Below, one piece after another: positions 8,246 to 14,908 of a stretch of DNA of 64,000 nucleotides. The translations under genes and the position numbers were made by a program. The stretch's first letter is position 1. Each line of letters starts with the position of its first letter. The notes beneath the pieces were generated by a model. It ran no database searches, had not been told where the DNA came from, and worked only from the letters and a program-made list of their open reading frames with translations. Source of the stretch: Micromonospora lupini (GTDB lineage: Bacteria > Actinomycetota > Actinomycetes > Mycobacteriales > Micromonosporaceae); the NCBI RefSeq assembly GCF_026342015.1, contig NZ_JAPENL010000002.1, forward strand, positions 625,001 to 689,000. The letters run 5' to 3'.

Positions 8246-8303
8246 TGCACCTGGTGGCGGGTAGAGGATTCGAACCTCTGAAGCTTTCGCGACGGATTTA
8301 CAG
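8246..8303 (-). repeat. attL-like repeat: stranded 3' half of tRNA-Tyr
   Basis: Fifty-eight bases identical to 13288-13345, in the same orientation. Read on the minus strand it is the tRNA-Tyr sequence from the anticodon loop (CTGTAAATCC) through the T arm, acceptor and CCA, plus six downstream bases. It cannot form a tRNA alone. This is the duplication expected when a tyrosine-recombinase element inserts at a tRNA 3' end. Confidence 0.92.
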
Positions 8304-8357
8304 AGCGCCAAGCGCGAGCCTCTGACCAGCATCAACGCCCTCAGCGCCACGTTCAGT

Positions 8358-8371
8358 GACACGTATGCGAC
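8358..8371 (+). repeat. 14-bp subterminal repeat, left copy
   Basis: The word GACACGTATGCGAC lies 54 bp inside the left attachment repeat. The same 14 bases occur at 13180-13193 near the right end, in the same orientation. Position suggests an integrase or excisionase arm site; this is inference. Confidence 0.5.
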
Positions 8372-8381
8372 TTCACGGCGG

Positions 8382-9068
8382 TTAGTCGTCCGTGCCCTCC
8401 ACCAGATCGACTTCCCCCGCCAGGTAGTCCCCAATGATCAGCTTGATTCGGCCGCCGCCCTCTTGGACTTCGACGAGGTAGGCGAACCGGCCCCCCTGAA
8501 CCACCGTCCAGCGGTTCGGCCCTTCCTCAAGCAGCCTGATGAACATACGGCTACCCAGCTCAGGAAAGACCTCGTCACGGACGGTAAGGAAATCCTGCCG
8601 CTGAGCATCGCTCAACGTCGACCAAGCGTTCCACCCGACCCGTGCGGCAAGGGTGCCTGTTGGCTCCTGCGTCTGGTACGCCCACAGCCCCCGGCCGATC
8701 TTCTCCAAGACCCGCGCCAGCCGCTGCCCGCCCAGCTCGCTCACAAGGAAGCCGCCGCCTGGCTGCAGTCCCTGTTCGAGCTGAGCAGCTAGCGCGGGGC
8801 TGCGGGTAAGGGTCCGCGCGATATTCGGTCGCCGCAGTGCTCCCGGCTCAACAGTCCCGCACATGACGACCTCCAAGAGGCAGGCGACGAACTGCTCATC
8901 CAGCGACGACCCTCCGTTGCACCTGTCGCAAGAACCCACGATCAGAAGGTTGTCGGGGTAGGGCTTGTCCAGGAACACCTTGGGGGGCACGTGATCCCTG
9001 GTATCGGGCTTACCACCACAGAAGATGCAGAATCCCAACAGGCGCTCATCCGCAAAGATCTCCGTCAC
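8382..9068 (-). CDS. HNH-type zinc-motif protein (putative nuclease)
   Basis: A 228-residue protein with an N-terminal zinc-finger-like HNH signature: C14-x2-C17, then TRDHVPPKVF with D25-H26, N40, and C47-x2-C50-N51. This layout matches HNH endonuclease families in which the Cys pairs hold structural zinc and the DH and Asn lie at the active site. The remaining 170 residues have no recognised domain. It is transcribed away from the cyclase operon across a 219-bp gap. It could be a homing or restriction-type nuclease, or a defence effector. DNA cleavage is not shown. Cytosolic. Confidence 0.7.
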   Translation of the reverse strand: MTEIFADERLLGFCIFCGGKPDTRDHVPPKVFLDKPYPDNLLIVGSCDRCNGGSSLDEQFVACLLEVVMCGTVEPGALRRPNIARTLTRSPALAAQLEQGLQPGGGFLVSELGGQRLARVLEKIGRGLWAYQTQEPTGTLAARVGWNAWSTLSDAQRQDFLTVRDEVFPELGSRMFIRLLEEGPNRWTVVQGGRFAYLVEVQEGGGRIKLIIGDYLAGEVDLVEGTDD

Positions 9069-9287
9069 CCATCCAGGGTCACGGATCGCAGCCGTGAGTG
9101 CACGTGACTATTCCGGGCCGTGCCGGCGGTGACGCATCCACCGCGGCGGCCGGTGATGAATTGCCCGTCGACGGAACGTGCCGGTGTCCGCAGTGCATCC
9201 GTCACCGACTTTCGCCCGAGCGGTGGGGCCTTGCTGTCGCACCTACGTCGTACCGTCCACTCTGGGACACGACTGCGAGGCGGAGCT

Positions 9288-10217
9288 ATGACAGAGGTAG
9301 GTCTGAAGGGCCTCATCGAGGAACTGGACCAGGCGGCAAAGGACGAGTTCGCTTCCGGCCCAGAGGTGGTAGATAAGGGTCACGAGCTAGACGTGGATGA
9401 GCTGCCGGTCCAGGCGCGCAGGTGGCACAAGCTCACCGACGCTGTAGCGGTGGTCGCAGACCTTAAGAACTCTACGCGGCTCGGGACCGGCAAGCACGCG
9501 AAGAGCACCGCGAGCATCTACCAGGCCAGCACCGGCGGGGTCGTTCGGATCTTCGATGAGTTTGATGCCGATTTCCTGGCTATTCAGGGCGACGGGGCGT
9601 TCGCTCTTTTCTGGGGTGAGATGCGATACGAGAGGGCTATTTGCGCTGGCATTACGATCAAGACATTCAGCCTTGACCTCGTGCGCCGACTAGAGGCCCG
9701 CTGGCCTAATGACGAGGAACTGCCGAAGACAGGCTTCAAGGTAGGGGTCGCTGCCAGCAGACTCCTCGTGAAGCGCGTGGGGACGCCACGGAACCCGAAC
9801 CAACAGGAGCCAGTATGGGCCGGCAAGGCGGTGAATTACGCTGCCAAGGCCGCTCAGGGCGTAGACAGGCACGTAATGGCCGTCACCGGCACGGTGTGGG
9901 ATCAGGCCGAGAAGTATGAGTATCTAACTTACTCCTGCCCCTGCGGCGACGGTCCGAGCCCGACCATCTGGTCGGACCACATCATTGAGCGGCTTCCAGA
10001 CGGCGACCTAGAGGCACAAGGCCGCACCTTGTCCTCACAGTGGTGTGCCATCCACGGCGAGGATTTCTGCGCCGCCATCTTGCGCGGCGAAAAGAAGCGC
10101 GACGACCTAGACCACGCGAAGACGCAAGAGGCAGCGGCGCGGCAACGGAGCGTCCTAGCTCTGAAGGCACAACGGGAGAGGGCTGCTCTGCGCGCTCGCA
10201 TTGCTGGGTTGCGCTGA
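9288..10217 (+). CDS. Class III nucleotide cyclase, Pycsar PycC-like (first cyclase)
   Basis: A 309-residue protein with a class III cyclase domain at about 50-205. The two metal-binding Asp are D58 in VVADLKNST and D102 in IQGDGAFALF. The motif WAGKAVNYAAKAA gives N183 and K187, where classical adenylate cyclases have Asn and Arg. A C-terminal segment carries C217, C219, C253, H256 and C261, a possible zinc cluster, followed by a charged helix. There is no membrane span or receiver domain. The gene lies directly before a Pycsar-effector-like gene, whose ATG overlaps its TGA by one base. By analogy with PycC it would make cUMP or cCMP on infection; the nucleotide is not readable by eye. GAGGCGGAG precedes the ATG. 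Confidence 0.82.
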   Translation: MTEVGLKGLIEELDQAAKDEFASGPEVVDKGHELDVDELPVQARRWHKLTDAVAVVADLKNSTRLGTGKHAKSTASIYQASTGGVVRIFDEFDADFLAIQGDGAFALFWGEMRYERAICAGITIKTFSLDLVRRLEARWPNDEELPKTGFKVGVAASRLLVKRVGTPRNPNQQEPVWAGKAVNYAAKAAQGVDRHVMAVTGTVWDQAEKYEYLTYSCPCGDGPSPTIWSDHIIERLPDGDLEAQGRTLSSQWCAIHGEDFCAAILRGEKKRDDLDHAKTQEAAARQRSVLALKAQRERAALRARIAGLR

Positions 10218-10873
10218 TGACTCAGCCCGAGGAGAAAAGCGACGACTGCGAGCCGGATCAGGCATGGAAGGCGCTTAGCCTCGTCAACGATTGGGTCAAG
10301 CACGCCGAGGCGAAGAGCGCTACCATCCTCGCTGCAAGCGGAGTAACCGGGGGAGTTCTCTTCAACCTCGTGAAGAACCAGACCCGGCCTGGGTGGTGGC
10401 TCACAATCTTTGGCATACTCTGCGGCTCCGCCGTAATTCTTGCCGGGACGTGTGCCCTCCTTGCGCTCACGCCGCGCACCGGACGCGTCAGCCGCCTTAG
10501 CGCCAGGCTCAAGGCGATGACGCACCGGCCGAATAAGCCCGATCCGGACACCCTCGACGAGAGCCGGCCGCGAGAGAACGGCGGAGTCGACGAGGCCACT
10601 ACCGTGGCAGATCCGGACCCATCCAACTTGCTGTTCTTCGCTCACATTGCTCGTGATTATGCGGACGACAGCCCGACCTACACAGAGGTTCTTACCGCTC
10701 TGACGACCGACAAGAAGCGACTGACCGAACACATCGCCCGGCAAGTTCATGCCAACGCAGGCGTCGCACATCGAAAGTTCCGGTGGGCGGAGCGCGCTAT
10801 TCGCTGGTTAGCGCTAGCACTCGCAACCCTGGCGGGAGTTACGATCATCGTTGGTCGAATGGCAGGTGGCTAA
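10217..10873 (+). CDS. Pycsar-effector-like membrane protein (PycTM-like)
   Basis: A 218-residue protein. After a charged N-terminus comes the segment LVNDWVKHAEAKSATILAA (residues 22-40), resembling the conserved opening of Pycsar/DUF5706 effectors (a Trp/Asp-rich helix, AEAK, then membrane). Two membrane segments at about 36-53 and 60-84 are followed by a polar region of about 105 residues and a C-terminal span at about 194-213. In characterised PycTM proteins, cyclic pyrimidine binding leads to inner-membrane damage and abortive infection. The start overlaps the stop of the first cyclase (TGATG), and the second cyclase starts 2 bp after its stop. Assignment rests on pattern and context, not a profile search. 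Confidence 0.75.
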   Translation: MTQPEEKSDDCEPDQAWKALSLVNDWVKHAEAKSATILAASGVTGGVLFNLVKNQTRPGWWLTIFGILCGSAVILAGTCALLALTPRTGRVSRLSARLKAMTHRPNKPDPDTLDESRPRENGGVDEATTVADPDPSNLLFFAHIARDYADDSPTYTEVLTALTTDKKRLTEHIARQVHANAGVAHRKFRWAERAIRWLALALATLAGVTIIVGRMAGG

Positions 10874-10875
10874 GC

Positions 10876-11604
10876 ATGGATGGTAAGTACAGACCGTACA
10901 ACTACTTGGCTAGCATCGAGCGGATCGACGGTTACCTCAAGCAACCGCGCGGGAATTTCGAGGAAGTTGATGAACTTCCCGATCGCGACCGGCTCACCTA
11001 CACAAACGGCTTTCATGCTCAATGGTGCTCTGCCCTATTCGTGGATATTCGCGACTCATCAAAACTGCCGGACGTCTACACTCGACCCGCCCTCGCAAAG
11101 ATTTACCGCGCATACATCAGTGAGATGGTTGCCATACTCAGCGGCGTCCCCAAAGTGCATGAGGTCAACATTGTTGGCGACGGAGTGTGGGGAGTGTTCA
11201 ACTCTAGCCAGAAGAGCGACAACGACGAGGTTTTCTCGGCAGCTTTTAAAATCAATTCCCTCCTCAGAATCCTGAACCACAAAATGAAAACTGCTGGATA
11301 CGAAACCCCTATCCGCGTCGGCATCGGCGTGGCCGATGGACGCGCCTTGATGATTAAGGCAGGGTTCAACGGCAGCGGTATCCATGATGTCGTATACATG
11401 GGCCAAGTCGTCAATCGGGCCGCAAAGTTGGCCAGCCAAGGCAGCAAGGGGCTCACTCCGCCGATCGTTCTTGACGAGGACTTCGTCGTTCACCTCAATG
11501 GTCACAACGCGGATCTCGTCCATCATGATCGACGCAGCGGATGGTACACATCGGATGCCGTAAGTGCCGTAATGGACGAGTGGGCCGACGAGAACTGCCT
11601 CTAG
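10876..11604 (+). CDS. Class III nucleotide cyclase, Pycsar PycC-like (second cyclase)
   Basis: A 242-residue cyclase. Metal-binding Asp are D57 in ALFVDIRDSS and D102 in NIVGDGVWGVF, and VVNRAAKLAS gives N180 and K184. The spacing D-D-N-K is almost the same as in the first cyclase (58, 102, 183, 187), so they belong to one subfamily, though overall similarity is low. There is no C-terminal Cys/His extension. The compact architecture (short N-terminus plus one cyclase domain) is like known PycC enzymes. It is the third gene of the operon, 2 bp after the effector. Its codon use is the most AT-rich of the three genes, suggesting separate ancestry. Confidence 0.83.
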   Translation: MDGKYRPYNYLASIERIDGYLKQPRGNFEEVDELPDRDRLTYTNGFHAQWCSALFVDIRDSSKLPDVYTRPALAKIYRAYISEMVAILSGVPKVHEVNIVGDGVWGVFNSSQKSDNDEVFSAAFKINSLLRILNHKMKTAGYETPIRVGIGVADGRALMIKAGFNGSGIHDVVYMGQVVNRAAKLASQGSKGLTPPIVLDEDFVVHLNGHNADLVHHDRRSGWYTSDAVSAVMDEWADENCL

Positions 11605-11605
11605 G

Positions 11606-12493
11606 TCGTACTCGTCGGTTGAGCTGCGCCTACTCGACACGCACCCGATGACCCTGGTGAGCTGGACCGCCCCGAAGACGGCCGATGAGATCGACCGAGG
11701 AGCGGTGGTCAACCCGGATCAGGCGCGGGCACTGCTCGCCGAGGTCGGCCGAACGGTGCCCGAGCTGGAAGCGTTCTTCGGATGCATGTACTACGCCGCC
11801 CTACGCCCCGAAGAAGTGCTTCACCTGCGCAAAGACGAGTACGAACGGCCCGCCGAGCCTGACGGGTGGGGCGTACTGCACCTGACCGGCTCGACGGTGG
11901 CCGTGGGCCGGGACTGGGGCGACGGGGACGACACGACCGAGGAACGAGGGTTGAAGCATCGAGCGAAGGCCGCCACGCGGGACGTGCCGGTGCCGCCGCC
12001 GCTCGTGCGGCTACTCGACCACCACGTCAAGAAGTACCCGCCCGGATCGAACGGGAAGCTGTTCGTCACCCGGCGCGGCCCCGGTGGCCGGTACGTGCCC
12101 ACCGCTGGCCAGCCCATCCCGAGCAACACCTACGGGAAGGCGTGGCGCGACGCGCGGGCGAAGGTGCTCACGCCGGCACAGCAGCGCTCACCACTGGCTC
12201 GCCGGCCGTACGACCTGCGGCACGCTGCCGTATCGCTCTGGCTCAACGCCGGGGTGCCGGCTACCCAGGTCGCCGAGTGGGCCGGGCACAGCGTGCACGT
12301 CCTGATGCGGGTCTACGCGAAGTGCGTCTACGGCCAAGAGGAGAGCGCCCGCCAGCGCATCGAGTCGGCACTGGCTGAACCGCCACCTGCGCCGGAAAGA
12401 ACGCACACCGGAAAGGTGGGAAGTGAAGATGATGCCGCCCGGTCACCCTCGAACCCCACAGCCGGTTCCCGGCATTTATCGTGCTCTCTGTGA
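11606..12493 (+). pseudogene. Tyrosine integrase lacking its N-terminal domains
   Basis: A tyrosine-recombinase catalytic domain with box I Arg in YAALRPEEVLHL, box II RRPYDLRHAAVSLWL (Arg and His; the first position is Tyr instead of His), EWAGHS, and the nucleophile Tyr in MRVYAKC. The open frame runs back from the ATG at 11648 to the second cyclase stop and still reads integrase-like (VELRLLDTHP). The core-binding and arm-binding domains, normally about 150 residues, are missing. The cyclase operon therefore joins what was the middle of an integrase gene. A 281-residue product from 11648 is possible but unlikely to recombine DNA. Confidence 0.8.
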
Positions 12494-12540
12494 CAAGAAC
12501 GGAACAAAGAAGGAGCCGCAAGTGGGCACCCTCCAGCGAC

Positions 12541-13149
12541 ATGACCAACAACTTGTTGATCACGGTCGGACTATTAGTCGGATTCGGAACGGTCATCCGG
12601 CGGAGCGACGGCCCACTCAGCCTAGAAGACATCCTTCTGATCATCGGCCTGGTCACCGGTGCTCTCACGGCTTTGACTGGGGGTGTCGTTGCAGCACGGA
12701 CCAGGCAAACCGAGGCAGCCGCCGAGTTCGAGGCAGCCGCCGAAGAAGCCCTGACTACGGTTAAGAGATCTCTTCCTTCTCATGGCAAGTCCCTGGAGCA
12801 GGAGATATCCGACGTTTCGGAAACACTAATTCAATCAATATCTAAGTTGCATGAAATCAGCCAAAACGCTCAGGCGTTCGAAGGCGAGGTGCGAACGCTC
12901 GTCGAACGGGCGGAGTCAGCGCAGGCTATGGCCGAACTGAACGAGAGCCAAGCTTCAAGGATCTCTTTACTGCTGACCGAGCGTACTGAGCAGCGCCTGA
13001 CGGACGAGATCGAAAAGCTGAAGGCTGCTCATGCGGAACAGGCGGACCGTCAACGAAAAAGCAGCAATCGCGTTGCGTTGCTCACCTTCGTCGGTGGCGT
13101 CGTCCTCGGGATCGTAGGCAACGTCCTGACGAACCTGTTGATGCTCTGA
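12541..13149 (+). CDS. Membrane-anchored coiled-coil protein of unknown function
   Basis: A 202-residue product. Hydrophobic segments lie at about 4-19 and 30-52. A long, heptad-like, Glu/Ala/Gln-rich region at about 53-175 (for example RQTEAAAEFEAAAEEAL) is predicted coiled coil, and a final membrane segment (LLTFVGGVVLGIVGNVL) spans about 179-200. Both ends are thus in the membrane with a coiled coil between. The start is uncertain: an in-frame GTG at 12481 overlaps the integrase end, and no clear ribosome site precedes the ATG. It is the last gene of the island. It may be island cargo or a further defence component; no family is recognised. Confidence 0.65.
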   Translation: MTNNLLITVGLLVGFGTVIRRSDGPLSLEDILLIIGLVTGALTALTGGVVAARTRQTEAAAEFEAAAEEALTTVKRSLPSHGKSLEQEISDVSETLIQSISKLHEISQNAQAFEGEVRTLVERAESAQAMAELNESQASRISLLLTERTEQRLTDEIEKLKAAHAEQADRQRKSSNRVALLTFVGGVVLGIVGNVLTNLLML

Positions 13150-13179
13150 CCGTCGACCGACGACCCCCCACCGGTTCGC

Positions 13180-13193
13180 GACACGTATGCGAC
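13180..13193 (+). repeat. 14-bp subterminal repeat, right copy
   Basis: GACACGTATGCGAC, identical to 8358-8371 and in the same orientation, 94 bp inside the right attachment repeat. Confidence 0.5.
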
Positions 13194-13243
13194 ACGGCCA
13201 GCGAGATCGAGCGGGCTAGAGCGGGACCGAGTGAGACTCACAG

Positions 13244-13285
13244 AAGAGGCCCCTGACCAGCGTTCGCGCCGGTCAGAGGCCTCTT
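13244..13285. terminator. Strong hairpin at the right end of the island
   Basis: The arms AAGAGGCCCCTGACC (13244-13258) and GGTCAGAGGCCTCTT (13271-13285) pair at 14 of 15 positions around a 12-base loop. On the minus strand it lies just after tRNA-Tyr and is well placed to end that transcript. On the plus strand it would end the coiled-coil gene. It parallels the hairpin outside the left repeat, so the tRNA keeps a terminator after integration. Confidence 0.7.
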
Positions 13286-13287
13286 CG

Positions 13288-13345
13288 TGCACCTGGTGGC
13301 GGGTAGAGGATTCGAACCTCTGAAGCTTTCGCGACGGATTTACAG
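13288..13345 (-). repeat. attR-like repeat within intact tRNA-Tyr
   Basis: Fifty-eight bases identical to 8246-8303. It covers the tRNA-Tyr gene from the anticodon loop to the encoded CCA and six further bases. Confidence 0.92.
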
Positions 13346-13377
13346 TCCGCTCCCATTGGCCGCTCGGGCAACCCGCC
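13294..13377 (-). tRNA. tRNA-Tyr (GTA), CCA encoded, island integration site
   Basis: The minus strand starts GGCGGGTTGCCCGAGCGGCC, has anticodon stem GCGGA/TCCGT-type pairing around loop CTGTAAA (anticodon GTA), a long variable arm, T arm AGAGGTTCGAATCCTCT, and an acceptor closing ACCCGCC-A-CCA. Length is 84 with CCA. The gene is complete, as expected when the element supplies the matching 3' half at integration. Confidence 0.95.
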
Positions 13378-13524
13378 AGGGCACCCCACCGCGTCGTAAC
13401 GCGGCGGCGGAAGCAAGGATAGCGGCTCACCCCGGGGCCGACGCAACCGGGTACGGTCAGGGGGTCGTGCCGCTGGTCGGCGGCCGACGGCACGCCCAGA
13501 CCGCCGGACAGCAGGAGCAGACGC

Positions 13525-14019
13525 ATGCCAGCGAACCCGTCATTCGACATCGTGAGCAAGGCCGACCGCCAGGAGGTCGACAACGCCCTTCGGCAGGCCG
13601 AGAAGGAGTTCGCGACGCGGTTCGACTTCCGTGGCACGGGAGCGGAGATCTCCTGGTCGGGCGAGGAGGCGATCGGCCTCCAGGCGGAGACCGAGGAGCG
13701 GGTCCTCGCCGCGCTGGACGTGTTCAAGGAGAAGTTGGTCAAGCGGAACATCTCGCTGAAGTCGCTGGACGCTGGCGAGGCGCGGCCGTCCGGCAAGGTG
13801 TTCAAGATCGACTGCAAGGTGATCCAGGGCATCGAGACCGACAAGGCCAAGGCGATCAGCAAGAAGATCCGCGACGAGGGCCCCAAGGGCGTTCAGGCGC
13901 AGATCCAGGGTGACCAGCTGCGCGTCACCGGCAAGAAGCGGGACGACCTCCAGGCGGTCATCTCGCTGCTCAAGGGCGAGGACTTCGGCATCGCCCTGCA
14001 GTTCACCAACTACAGGTAG
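13525..14019 (+). CDS. YajQ-family nucleotide-binding protein
   Basis: A 164-residue protein of the UPF0234/YajQ family, with MPANPSFDIVSKADRQEV at the start, FDFRGT, KVIQGIETDKAKAISKKI and QIQGDQLRVTGKKRDDLQ, and ending LQFTNY(R). Some members bind cyclic di-GMP and act as effectors. The window also holds a GGDEF-EAL protein, but the genes are 9.5 kb apart and no functional link can be read. Cytosolic. Length is normal for the family (about 160). Confidence 0.95.
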   Translation: MPANPSFDIVSKADRQEVDNALRQAEKEFATRFDFRGTGAEISWSGEEAIGLQAETEERVLAALDVFKEKLVKRNISLKSLDAGEARPSGKVFKIDCKVIQGIETDKAKAISKKIRDEGPKGVQAQIQGDQLRVTGKKRDDLQAVISLLKGEDFGIALQFTNYR

Positions 14020-14029
14020 TCGCCGCTCG

Positions 14030-14557
14030 TCAGCGGACGACGCGGTACCAGTGCTCGGTCTCGCCGGGGATCGGCGCCAAGCGCACCCGCTCGCCGCCCG
14101 GGTCGTCGAACATGGGCACCCCGCCCCCGAGCAGCACCGGCGCGAAGAAGATCAGGATTTCGTCGAGCAGCCCGGCCCGGAGGCACTGCTTGGCGACGTC
14201 CGCGCCGAGTATGTTCACGTACTTCTCGCCGGCGGCTGCACTGGCCTGCGCGACGGCGCTGTGCAGGTCGCCGACGAAGGTGACGTCCGCGGGTGGCTCG
14301 GCCGGCGGGCGGTGGGTCAGGACGAACACCGGCCCGTGGTACTGGCCGCCGAACGCGCCTTCGCTGTCGGTGCCACGGTTCGGGTCGTCGCCGCCGAAGG
14401 TGCGGTTGCCGGCCAGGATCGCGCCGACGTTGGCCAGCAGGCGGCCCGCGGTCGGGTTGCCGCCCGTGAGGTGTTCGGTAAGCCAGGACATGTCGCCGTC
14501 GGGGCCTGCGATGTATCCGTCGAGCGACGCGGTCGCCGAGTAGAGAAGCTTGGCCAT
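14030..14557 (-). CDS. Dihydrofolate reductase-like (RibD C-terminal) family protein
   Basis: A 175-residue Rossmann-like protein beginning AKLLYSATASLDGYIAGPDG, the signature of the DHFR-like/RibD C-terminal family. Further family motifs are ILAGNRTFGGDD, FVLTHRPPAEPP and a late GGGVPMFDDPG loop. NADPH-dependent reduction is the usual chemistry, but most members have no known substrate. It is convergent with yajQ, with stop codons 10 bp apart. A stretch of 31-bp repeats follows its 5' side. Confidence 0.85.
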   Translation of the reverse strand: MAKLLYSATASLDGYIAGPDGDMSWLTEHLTGGNPTAGRLLANVGAILAGNRTFGGDDPNRGTDSEGAFGGQYHGPVFVLTHRPPAEPPADVTFVGDLHSAVAQASAAAGEKYVNILGADVAKQCLRAGLLDEILIFFAPVLLGGGVPMFDDPGGERVRLAPIPGETEHWYRVVR

Positions 14558-14700
14558 CGCATCAGTCTGGTGGCCCGGAGGTCACCGCGCCAGAGCCTGC
14601 AACCGGTAGCCGGGCCGCACGGAGATCGCCTGGGGTTCCTGGAAGTCGGGGCATCCCCGGCAACGGGACTCCCCGACATCCTGCAAACCGCCCCGACACG

Positions 14701-14895
14701 GGCAGGTCAGACCGCCGGGAGGTCAGACCGCCGGGAGACCCGACGCCGGCAGGCCAGACCGCCGGGAGACCCGACGCCGGCAGGCCAGACCGCCGGGAGA
14801 CCCGACGCCGGCAGGCCAGACCGCCGGGAGACCCGACGCCGGCAGGCCAGACCGCCGGGAGACCCGACGCCGGCAGGCCAGACCGCGGGGAGGCC
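14701..14895. repeat. 31-bp tandem repeat array
   Basis: Five contiguous copies of a 31-bp unit starting GACCCGACGCCGGCAGGCCA begin at 14737, 14768, 14799, 14830 and 14861; the last is slightly diverged. Shorter degenerate units precede them from about 14701. There are no spacers, so it is not CRISPR. It fills the gap between the DHFR-like gene and the MFS gene and is a likely site of copy-number variation. Confidence 0.9.
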
Positions 14896-14908
14896 AGGCG
14901 CGGGGACG

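Larger units (their letters stand above)
8246..13345. mobile_element. 5.1-kb genomic island at tRNA-Tyr carrying a Pycsar-like operon
   Basis: The boundaries are perfect 58-bp direct repeats, the right one inside an intact tRNA-Tyr. Contents in order: an HNH-type protein (minus), cyclase, membrane effector and cyclase (plus), a 5'-truncated tyrosine integrase (plus), and a membrane coiled-coil protein (plus). GC content is visibly lower than in flanking genes, most clearly in 10.9-11.6 kb and 12.5-13.1 kb. No excisionase, replication or transfer gene is present, and the integrase lacks its N-terminal half, so the element is probably no longer self-mobile. Confidence 0.85.

Noticed and set aside
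8246..8303. Second functional tRNA-Tyr
   Set aside because: Only the anticodon-loop-to-3' portion is present; the 5' half is missing.
12541..13149. Second Pycsar effector
   Set aside because: It has membrane spans but lacks the Trp/Asp-AEAK opening and is dominated by a coiled coil, so it was left as unknown.
8246..13345. Active integrative conjugative element
   Set aside because: There is no relaxase, TraB-type translocase, replication or excisionase gene, and the integrase is truncated.
14701..14895. CRISPR array
   Set aside because: Units of 31 bp are contiguous without spacers and no cas gene is present.
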